Below are positions 6,552-12,843 of a DNA stretch of 12,843 bases, piece after piece. Numbering within the stretch: position 1 is the first letter of the stretch; every line of letters starts with the position of its first letter. Source of the stretch: Flavobacteriales bacterium (lineage in GTDB: Bacteria > Bacteroidota > Bacteroidia > Flavobacteriales > BACL11); the NCBI GenBank assembly GCA_018664745.1, contig JABJNS010000025.1, positions 1 to 12,843 on the forward strand. The letters run 5' to 3'. The notes under the pieces are model-generated. The model was not told the origin of the DNA. It worked only from the letters and a program-made list of their open reading frames with translations, and did not search any database. Both the position numbers and the translations under genes were made by a program.

Positions 6552-7025
6552 TTATTCGTGATGATAAGGTTCGTTATTCAAGATTGTGTATCCTCTATAT
6601 ATTTGTTCTACAAAAAACAGGCGTACCATTTGGTGTGAAAAAGTCATTTTTGACAAAGATAATTTTTCGTTTCCTCTAGCATATACATCTGATGAAAAAC
6701 CATAAGCACCTCCAATAACAAATACCAAACGCTTTTTCCCACTCAACATCCAGCTTTGTAATTTCTGTGCAAATTTAGGAGATGTAAAATCTTTTCCTTT
6801 ATCGTCCAACAACACTAAATGATCAGAATTTTGTAAATGCTTTAAGATTAATTCTCCCTCCCTTTTCATAAGCTCAGCATTCGAAAAATTCTTAGCATTT
6901 TTAAGGTTTGGAATTTCAAGCATCTCAAATTGTGTATAATGTTTCAAGCGTTTTTGATATTGAGCAATGCCGTCTAACAAATACTTTTCTGATGTCTTTC
7001 CTATAGTGAGTAATACAATCTTCAT
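6552..7025 (-). CDS. rlmH: 23S rRNA (pseudouridine-1915-N3)-methyltransferase RlmH
   Basis: RlmH, a SPOUT-class enzyme, methylates pseudouridine 1915 in helix 69 of 23S rRNA on assembled 70S ribosomes, using SAM. The product has 157 residues (E. coli: 155) and shows the conserved parts: MKIVLLTIGKT at the start, LLDDKGKDFTSPKFAQKL, the SAM-binding knot motif FVIGGAYGFSSDV, LSLSKMTFSHQMVRLFFVEQ, and the C-terminal YRGYTILNNEPYHHE. An upstream TTG at 7043 would add six residues, but ATG at 7025 gives the usual family start. It is divergent from nadC over a 37-base gap and is the first gene of a two-gene unit with rdgB. Confidence 0.96.
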   Translation of the reverse strand: MKIVLLTIGKTSEKYLLDGIAQYQKRLKHYTQFEMLEIPNLKNAKNFSNAELMKREGELILKHLQNSDHLVLLDDKGKDFTSPKFAQKLQSWMLSGKKRLVFVIGGAYGFSSDVYARGNEKLSLSKMTFSHQMVRLFFVEQIYRGYTILNNEPYHHE

Positions 7026-7031
7026 TTTTTG

Positions 7032-7039
7032 TATTTTTG
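7032..7039 (+). promoter_or_regulatory. Candidate -7 box for nadC
   Basis: TATTTTTG matches the Bacteroidota -7 consensus TAnnTTTG and ends 23 bases before the nadC ATG, within the 37-base gap that separates nadC from the divergent rlmH. No clear -33 TTTG is visible upstream, where the DNA is already rlmH coding sequence. Confidence 0.35.
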
Positions 7040-7062
7040 GCAATATTAATAATTTTGATTGT

Positions 7063-7905
7063 ATGATAGAGAAAGACCTTAAAAACTTTATAAATAATGC
7101 ACTAAAGGAAGATGTAGGTGATGGTGATCATACTTCATTAGCTAGTATTCCAGCTAACGCAACTAGCAAAGCACATTTACTTGTAAAGGATGATGGTGTA
7201 ATTGCAGGGATAGAACTCGCAAAAATGATTTTAAAAGAGGTAGATTCTTCCCTAGAAATAGAACAATTTCTGCAAGATGGGGATAAAGTTAAATTTGGCG
7301 ATATTGCTTTTATTGTAAAGGGAAATTCTATCTCAATTTTAACTGGGGAACGCTTAGCCCTTAACTGCATGCAACACATGAGTGCAATTGCTACAAAAAC
7401 GGCTTACCTTAACACCTTAATTGAAGGTACTGATTGTAAACTATTAGATACAAGAAAAACTACTCCCCTAAACCGTACCATTGAAAAGTGGGCAGTAAAA
7501 ATTGGAGGGGGTGTAAACCATAGGTTTGGCCTTTACGATATGATTATGATAAAAGATAATCATATTGACTTTGCAGGAGGAATTTCCAATGCAATACAAA
7601 AAACTAAAACCTATCTTGCTGACAAAAACAAAAACCTTGATATAATTGTAGAGGCTAGAGGTATAACGGAAGTAAATGAGATACTTGCTGAAGGAGGAAT
7701 AAAACGAATTCTGTTGGATAATTTTGATTACAAAACAACCAAAGAAGCAGTAGCTATTATTGGTAATAAATGCCAAAGTGAATCTAGTGGTGGTATAACA
7801 GAAAAAAGCATTGCTGAATATGCAAAATGTGGTGTTGATTTTATTTCGGTTGGTGCCCTCACCCATTCTGTACTTAATTTTGATTTAAGTTTAAAAGCTT
7901 TTTAA
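7063..7905 (+). CDS. nadC: Carboxylating nicotinate-nucleotide diphosphorylase (quinolinate phosphoribosyltransferase)
   Basis: NadC makes nicotinate mononucleotide from quinolinate and PRPP with loss of CO2, the entry to the NAD pathway after NadB/NadA. The 280-residue product shows the family motifs in order: LKEDVGDGDHTSLASIPA near the N-terminus, GERLALNCMQHMSAIAT, LDTRKTTP with Arg131 and Lys132, the long block EKWAVKIGGGVNHRFGLYD followed by MIMIKDNH, then VEARGITEVNEIL, ILLDNF, SSGGI and GVDFISVGALTHS, which close the phosphate-binding barrel end. The frame is open upstream to 6967, but the ATG at 7063 gives a family-typical start and avoids overlapping rlmH. No nadA or nadB lies in the window. 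It runs directly into the YihY-like gene (TAAATG). Confidence 0.96.
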   Translation: MIEKDLKNFINNALKEDVGDGDHTSLASIPANATSKAHLLVKDDGVIAGIELAKMILKEVDSSLEIEQFLQDGDKVKFGDIAFIVKGNSISILTGERLALNCMQHMSAIATKTAYLNTLIEGTDCKLLDTRKTTPLNRTIEKWAVKIGGGVNHRFGLYDMIMIKDNHIDFAGGISNAIQKTKTYLADKNKNLDIIVEARGITEVNEILAEGGIKRILLDNFDYKTTKEAVAIIGNKCQSESSGGITEKSIAEYAKCGVDFISVGALTHSVLNFDLSLKAF

Positions 7906-8799
7906 ATGATAGAATTCATCATAAACATTACTAAAAAAATAAAACCATTAGGTTTTGCTGGGCTTAGTATTTATGATGTAACTATTTTCTTTTGGAAAGG
8001 ATTAGTGGAAGGAGCAATTACAACCAGAGCATCATCTTTGGCATTCAATTTTTTCCTTGCCTTTTTTCCTTCAATCATTGTTTTCTTCACCCTTATCCCC
8101 TACATACCAATTGAAGGATTGCAAGAAACTTTGATGGAATTATTATCAGTTGTATTACCCCCATCAACCAATGAAATCACTTTTAACACCCTTGATGACA
8201 TCATTAATAACCCTAGAGGAGGATTACTTTCTATTGGTTTTATTCTAGCACTTTACTTTTCTGCCAATGGTATGAGCTCTTTAATTGAAGCCTTTAACTC
8301 TTCTTACCATATAAGTGAATACCGTTCATTATTAAGGCAAAAAGCACTTTCTATAACCTTAACTTTTTTTCTTGCCTTGCTTTTAATAATTGCAATTGGA
8401 CTTATCATTTTTGGAAAAGTAGCTGTAAATTACTTTACTGACTTTGAAATAATTAGTAAATTTTCAGCTGACCTAATACTTTATGGGAAATGGTTTGTAA
8501 TGCTTGCTATGTTATTTTCAGGTATAGCTATTCTTTTTCATTTTGGGCCTGCTACTTCTAGAAAATGGAAATTCTTTACATCAGGCTCTATCTTGGCAAC
8601 TCTAGGAATTATTATTACCTCTATTGGTTTTAACTATTATATCAATCATTTTGCGCAATACAATAAGGTTTACGGCTCTATTGGTACGCTAATGATTATC
8701 CTTATTTGGATGTATTTTAACTCTATTATCCTACTTACAGGATTTGAACTAAATGCCAGCATATCAAATGCTAAAGAAAATAAGCAATTTTCCGAATAG
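7906..8799 (+). CDS. YihY/BrkB family inner-membrane protein
   Basis: A 297-residue polytopic membrane protein of the YihY/virulence factor BrkB family (once misnamed ribonuclease BN). Six hydrophobic segments are visible. The conserved start of the family, 'FWKGLVEGAITTRASSLAFN' followed by FFLAFFPSIIVF, lies at about 29-60. Later come GGLLSIGFILALYFSANGMSS with SLIEAFNSSYHI and, near the end, YNKVYGSIGTLMIILIWMYF, the most conserved family block. The biochemical role is not established; efflux or envelope functions have been suggested for relatives. The length is typical (about 280-320). The gene begins on the last base of the nadC stop codon boundary (TAA directly followed by ATG), so it is probably translated from the same message. 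Confidence 0.92.
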   Translation: MIEFIINITKKIKPLGFAGLSIYDVTIFFWKGLVEGAITTRASSLAFNFFLAFFPSIIVFFTLIPYIPIEGLQETLMELLSVVLPPSTNEITFNTLDDIINNPRGGLLSIGFILALYFSANGMSSLIEAFNSSYHISEYRSLLRQKALSITLTFFLALLLIIAIGLIIFGKVAVNYFTDFEIISKFSADLILYGKWFVMLAMLFSGIAILFHFGPATSRKWKFFTSGSILATLGIIITSIGFNYYINHFAQYNKVYGSIGTLMIILIWMYFNSIILLTGFELNASISNAKENKQFSE

Positions 8800-8805
8800 G
8801 AATTG

Positions 8806-8813
8806 TAAATTCG
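8806..8813 (+). promoter_or_regulatory. Weak -7 box before the M1 peptidase gene
   Basis: TAAATTCG (followed by C) differs from TAnnTTTG at one position and ends 21 bases before the ATG at 8835. It is the only promoter-like element in the 35-base gap after the YihY-like gene, so the peptidase and galE may either have their own start here or be read through from nadC. Confidence 0.25.
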
Positions 8814-8834
8814 CACACTTTAAAATTTTAAACT

Positions 8835-11800
8835 ATGAAGAATATTTTACTAGTAGCTATACTTTTTGTTAGCACGCTTACTTTTGCACAAGAAAAATAC
8901 AATGCTTTAGCAACTCCAAACACTTATCAGAATGCTGACAACCCAAATTACTGGAAGAATAAAATGCCAAACAAAGCATACTGGCAACAAGATGTGCATT
9001 ATACGATTGATGTAAATATTGATGAACAAACTGATATTATAGAGGGTACTGAGCAATTAGTTTACACTAACAACTCCCCTGACAATTTAGATTTTGTTTA
9101 TTTTCATTTATACCAAAATGCATTTCAACCTGATTCATACTTAGATGAATTACAGCATCAAAATCATAAAAATCCTAAATATGGAAATTATGAAGCTCAA
9201 AAACTAGGTACTGTAATTAATAATCTTACAGTAGATGGAATAGTTGTTAAAACTGAACTTGATAACACAATTCTTAAAGTTTACTTACCTAAAAATTTAG
9301 CCCCTAATTCTTCAATTACATTTGATATGGATTTCCTTACTCACTTTGATATAGGAGATGTAAGAAGAAGAATGAAAACTTTTAACTCTTGGGGATACAA
9401 GCACTATGATGGAGTACATTGGTACCCTAGAATTTGTGTGTATGATGCTAAATTTGGTTGGACAACTGACCAACATTTAGGAAAAGAATTTTATGGTGAT
9501 TTTGGAGCTTTTGATGTTTCATTAACATTCTCAGCTGATATGGTTGTAGGTGCAACTGGTTTTCTTTTAAACAGAGATGAGATGTTACCAAAAGAATTGA
9601 GAGAAAAACTAGATGTAACACAATTTAAAGATAAGCCTTGGAACTCATCTCCTTCAGTAATTACTGAATACAACAAAAACGAAAGAAAAACCTGGAGATT
9701 CCATGCTGAAAATGTACATGATTTTGCCTTTACTGCCGATCCTAATTACAGAATTGGGGAAGCATGGTGGAAAGATAAAGTTTGCTATTCTTTAGTTCAA
9801 GAGCCACATGCAAGCAAATGGCAAAATGCAGCACAATATGCAGCAGAATGTATACGCGTATTTTCAGAAGACTTTGGAATGTATACTTACCATAAAATGA
9901 TTGTTGCTGATGCTCGTGATGGTATGGAATACCCAATGCTTACCTTAGATGGTGGTATGGACCCAGGATACAGAGGATTATTAGCACATGAAATTGGTCA
10001 CAACTGGTTCTTTGGACAAGTAGGTAATAATGAAACATACAGAGCTTTATTAGATGAAGGATTTACTCAATTCTTAACAGCTTGGGCTCTTATCAAAATT
10101 GATGGAGATAACCTTGTAGAAGACAAACCTACTGATAAATACAAAGTAAGATTTGATAAACCAACTAAAGCAATTGATAGCCGTGTTTATTATGCATATA
10201 TTGCTGATGCAACAAAATATAATGACCCAGTAATCTCGACTCACTCTGATTGTTTTAATGGAGCATTGCGTCATGGAGGTGGTTATCGTCATGTATATTA
10301 CAAAACAGCATCAATGCTATATAATCTTCAATATGTTTTAGGAGATGAGTTATTCTTAGCTGCAATGCAACACTATTTTGAAACTTGGAAAATTGCACAT
10401 CCTTACAATGAGGATTTTAGAGCGGCAATAATTCAATTCACAAAGGTAGATTTAAACTGGTTTTTTGACCAATGGTTAGAATCAACTAAAAGGATTGATT
10501 ATTCTGTAAAGACAAATGGCCATACCGTGACTTTTGAAAGAAAATCAAGAATGCAAATGCCGATTGACTTTAGGGTAATTGCTAAAGATGGAAAATCATA
10601 TGACTATCATATTCCTAATAACTGGTTTATTAAAAAGACAGATGCAACAGTACTTGAAAAATGGCATGGTTGGGATTTAATTCACCCAACTTATACTGCA
10701 CATTTAGATATTCCTTCAGGAATAGAGGAAGTTATAATTGACCCAAGTGGAAGATTAGCTGATGCTTATATGCCTGACAATAATTCTAAATGTAATACTA
10801 CCTTTAGTTTTGATCATAAATTATACCAATATCCTGATTGGACAAATTATGAGATAAAGTACCGTCCTGATGTATGGTGGAATAATTATGATGGTGTAAA
10901 AGTTGGTTTAAACCTGAATGGAGGGTACATGAGGCATCATCATTTATTTGATGCAAGTGTATGGTTCAATACTGGAGCTTTACAAAAAGATAGTATCGCT
11001 AATGCAAATGATTATGACTACTATTCTTACAGAGTAAACTATAACACTAACTTGGATGAAATTGCTTTAAACACTAGATTAAATGTAAGATCACAATTTC
11101 TTGCAGGATTACATACAAACAAATTAAGTTTAGTAAAATCAGATAGTAAAGGAAATAACAAATTAACAGTTGACTTCTTATCAATGTATAGAACAAATGA
11201 CAACTACTTAATCAATAATGGTTGGGATTTAAGAACAATGAATAATAGGATTGACTTGAATTTGGAACATAAGTACAAGTATAGTTATGGTAAAGGAACA
11301 CTTAACCTAAAACTACAGTCTTCAGCTTTAGGTAGCGCTTACGATTACAATAAACTTATCCTAAGTGCCAAAAATAATAATAAAGTTGAAAAACTTAAAA
11401 TAAACACAAGAGCTTACTTCCAGCTAGGAACAGGGAATAATTGGGCAGAAGAAAGTAAACTAAGTTTAGCAGGTGCAAATAATGAAGAGATGATGGGTTC
11501 TAAATTTACAAGAGCAGAAGGTATTGTATCAGCTGATTTTATGGGCTATGACTATACTACAAATTATTTCCATGCTGCTGGAGGATTAAATTTAAGAGGA
11601 TATTCTGGTTATTTAGCTCCTGAATTTAATGAAGATGGAACGGTTGCTTCATACAACTATAATGGAAGAAGTGGTGCTGCTTTCAATACTGAAATTGATT
11701 TTACAGCCTACCTTCCTTACTCTATCCGCAAGAACAATATTGCTTCTTATCTTTTTGCTGATGCAGGAATTATAAGCAGTGAAAATTTAACTAAAGAAAA

Positions 11801-11999
11801 TTACAAAGAAGTATTTTCTGATGTAAGAGCTGATGCAGGAGTTGGTTTTACTTATACGCTTAGAAATTTTGGACCACTTGAAGCAGTAAAACCTTTAGTT
11901 ATTCGTTTTGACATGCCACTATTCTTAAACCGTCCACCAGCATCTGATGAAGATTTCTTCCAGTTTAGATGGTTAATTGGAATTAACAGAGCCCTATAA
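8835..11999 (+). CDS. Exported M1-family metallopeptidase with C-terminal Omp85-like barrel domain
   Basis: The 1054-residue product has a signal peptide (1-18, ending LTFA before Gln19). Next comes an M1 N-terminal beta domain (about 40-300) and a gluzincin catalytic domain with the substrate motif GMEYP (363-367), zinc motif HEIGH (385-389) and third ligand Glu408 in LLDEGF, exactly 18 residues after His389. Tyr488 in VYYKTASMLY is the likely transition-state tyrosine. The M1 core ends near WFFDQW (542-547) and a small beta domain to about 640. The last 400 residues alternate polar and hydrophobic residues like outer-membrane strands and contain LRGY (920-923), LFADAG (973-978) and a final strand FQFRWLIGINRAL, all resembling the Omp85/BamA barrel. 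It is therefore probably an aminopeptidase displayed on or released through the outer membrane. Ordinary M1 enzymes have about 600-870 residues. The substrate is unknown; the peptidase call is firm, the barrel inferred. Confidence 0.93.
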   Translation: MKNILLVAILFVSTLTFAQEKYNALATPNTYQNADNPNYWKNKMPNKAYWQQDVHYTIDVNIDEQTDIIEGTEQLVYTNNSPDNLDFVYFHLYQNAFQPDSYLDELQHQNHKNPKYGNYEAQKLGTVINNLTVDGIVVKTELDNTILKVYLPKNLAPNSSITFDMDFLTHFDIGDVRRRMKTFNSWGYKHYDGVHWYPRICVYDAKFGWTTDQHLGKEFYGDFGAFDVSLTFSADMVVGATGFLLNRDEMLPKELREKLDVTQFKDKPWNSSPSVITEYNKNERKTWRFHAENVHDFAFTADPNYRIGEAWWKDKVCYSLVQEPHASKWQNAAQYAAECIRVFSEDFGMYTYHKMIVADARDGMEYPMLTLDGGMDPGYRGLLAHEIGHNWFFGQVGNNETYRALLDEGFTQFLTAWALIKIDGDNLVEDKPTDKYKVRFDKPTKAIDSRVYYAYIADATKYNDPVISTHSDCFNGALRHGGGYRHVYYKTASMLYNLQYVLGDELFLAAMQHYFETWKIAHPYNEDFRAAIIQFTKVDLNWFFDQWLESTKRIDYSVKTNGHTVTFERKSRMQMPIDFRVIAKDGKSYDYHIPNNWFIKKTDATVLEKWHGWDLIHPTYTAHLDIPSGIEEVIIDPSGRLADAYMPDNNSKCNTTFSFDHKLYQYPDWTNYEIKYRPDVWWNNYDGVKVGLNLNGGYMRHHHLFDASVWFNTGALQKDSIANANDYDYYSYRVNYNTNLDEIALNTRLNVRSQFLAGLHTNKLSLVKSDSKGNNKLTVDFLSMYRTNDNYLINNGWDLRTMNNRIDLNLEHKYKYSYGKGTLNLKLQSSALGSAYDYNKLILSAKNNNKVEKLKINTRAYFQLGTGNNWAEESKLSLAGANNEEMMGSKFTRAEGIVSADFMGYDYTTNYFHAAGGLNLRGYSGYLAPEFNEDGTVASYNYNGRSGAAFNTEIDFTAYLPYSIRKNNIASYLFADAGIISSENLTKENYKEVFSDVRADAGVGFTYTLRNFGPLEAVKPLVIRFDMPLFLNRPPASDEDFFQFRWLIGINRAL

Positions 12000-12843
12000 A
12001 TGAAAAAAATACTTGTAACAGGAGGTGCTGGGTATATTGGTTCACATACAGTTGTAGAACTAATTACTGCTGGATACACCCCTATTATAGTAGATAATTT
12101 ATGTAACACTTCAACACAAAACCTTGAAGGGATTGAAAAGATTATTGGCAAATCAGTAAAATGGCATAATACTGATTGTACTGACAAATCTGGAATGGAT
12201 AAAGTATTTGCAGCAGAAGGAAAGATTGAAGGTGCAATTCATTTTGCAGCTTATAAAGCAGTTGAAGAATCCGTACAAAACCCACAAAAGTATTACGACA
12301 ATAATATGGGTTCACTTGAAGTACTTTTACAATGCATGCAAGAAAATGAGGTGAAGAATATTATATTCTCCTCCTCTTGTACTGTTTATGGAATGCCTGA
12401 TATATTGCCTGTTGATGAGAATGCTCCATTTAAAAAAGCAGAATCTCCTTATGGGGAAACCAAGCAAATCTGTGAAGGTATGCTAAAAGAGGATACTTGT
12501 AATAGTGTTGCTTTAAGGTATTTTAATCCTATAGGATCCCACTCTTCTGCTTTAATTGGAGATTGTTCTGCTGACAGGCCAAGTAACTTAGTTCCTATTA
12601 TAACAGAGGTTGCAATTGGAAAAAGAGAAAAAATCACTGTATTTGGAGATAATTATAATACTCCTGATGGAACATGCATACGGGATTATATACATGTAGT
12701 TGATTTGGCAAAATCACATGTAAAAGCTATGGATTTCCTGATAAAAAACCCTGGAAAACATGCTTTTAATGTCGGTACAGGAATTGGAGTAAGTGTGCTA
12801 GATGCTATTAAGGCTTTTGAAAAAACAAACAATCTAAACATAA
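12000..12843 (+). CDS. galE: UDP-glucose 4-epimerase, N-terminal 281 residues (cut by window edge)
   Basis: GalE interconverts UDP-glucose and UDP-galactose through an NAD-bound 4-keto intermediate, feeding galactose use and surface polysaccharide synthesis. The visible part has the NAD-binding motif TGGAGYIGSHT at about residues 7-17, AIHFAAYKAVEES at about 80-92, FSSSCTVYG with the catalytic Ser126 region, and the YGETK dyad Tyr151/Lys155, two residues later than Tyr149/Lys153 of the E. coli enzyme. ALRYFNPIGSH, GDNYNTPDGTCIRDYIHVVD and FNVGTG complete the extended-SDR epimerase signature. E. coli GalE has 338 residues, so about 50-60 residues lie beyond the window. The start codon follows the M1 peptidase stop directly (TAAATG), suggesting one message. 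GalE rather than another NDP-sugar epimerase is favoured by the full motif set. Confidence 0.94.
   Translation, partial: MKKILVTGGAGYIGSHTVVELITAGYTPIIVDNLCNTSTQNLEGIEKIIGKSVKWHNTDCTDKSGMDKVFAAEGKIEGAIHFAAYKAVEESVQNPQKYYDNNMGSLEVLLQCMQENEVKNIIFSSSCTVYGMPDILPVDENAPFKKAESPYGETKQICEGMLKEDTCNSVALRYFNPIGSHSSALIGDCSADRPSNLVPIITEVAIGKREKITVFGDNYNTPDGTCIRDYIHVVDLAKSHVKAMDFLIKNPGKHAFNVGTGIGVSVLDAIKAFEKTNNLNI

Noticed and set aside
7026..7043. A six-residue TTG extension of RlmH.
   Set aside because: RlmH homologues begin with MKI/MK-type sequence matching the ATG at 7025.
6967..7062. A 32-residue upstream extension of NadC in the open frame.
   Set aside because: It overlaps the rlmH coding region on the other strand and is not family-like; the ATG at 7063 starts the protein at the usual place.
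7468..7866. A 132-codon open frame on the minus strand inside nadC.
   Set aside because: It is a cysteine- and phenylalanine-rich antisense shadow of a firmly identified gene and resembles no known family.
11852..12187. A 111-codon minus-strand open frame spanning the end of the peptidase gene and the start of galE.
   Set aside because: Both plus-strand genes are clear here, and the antisense product has no recognisable motif.
1..12843. A mobile element, prophage, CRISPR array or defence island.
   Set aside because: No transposase, integrase, spaced repeat array, tRNA-flanked insertion or defence-type domain is visible; base composition and gene style look even across the window.

Overview
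This AT-rich window reads as a chromosomal segment of a Bacteroidota bacterium, most likely a Flavobacteriales-type organism. The grounds are the protein families (a DUF4369/TlpA-type thioredoxin lipoprotein, a DUF3822-like protein next to rsmD and coaD, and a flavobacterial-style 'MSGG' membrane protein), the absence of obvious Shine-Dalgarno sequences, and several upstream boxes matching the Bacteroidota -7 consensus TAnnTTTG. I see no tRNA, rRNA, CRISPR array, insertion sequence or phage gene. No gene-free stretch exceeds about 110 bases.

Layout. (1) Bases 1-1038, minus strand: the start of purL (purine synthesis, cut by the window edge) and a small PlsC-type acyltransferase. (2) Bases 1118-3076, plus strand: an overlapping trio of a membrane-anchored pseudopilin-like protein, a DUF3822-like protein and rsmD (16S rRNA methylation). 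(3) Bases 3157-5980, plus strand: a tight run of coaD (coenzyme A synthesis), a TlpA-like thioredoxin lipoprotein, a HupE/UreJ-type membrane protein with a histidine-rich tail, and a one-pass membrane protein with a TPR-like periplasmic end. (4) Bases 5982-7025, minus strand: rlmH (23S rRNA methylation) and rdgB (nucleotide pool cleaning), converging on the previous run with one base between stop codons. (5) Bases 7063-12843, plus strand: nadC (NAD synthesis), a YihY/BrkB-type membrane protein, a very large M1 metallopeptidase and the first 281 codons of galE (cut by the window edge).

Most genes are housekeeping: purine, CoA and NAD biosynthesis, rRNA modification and sugar-nucleotide epimerisation. 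The parts most worth a second look are the 1054-residue M1 peptidase, whose last 400 or so residues look like an Omp85/BamA-type outer-membrane barrel; the adjacent pseudopilin-like and possibly PilM/GspL-like pair; and the TlpA-HupE-TPR group, which suggests a small envelope module for metal or redox handling.
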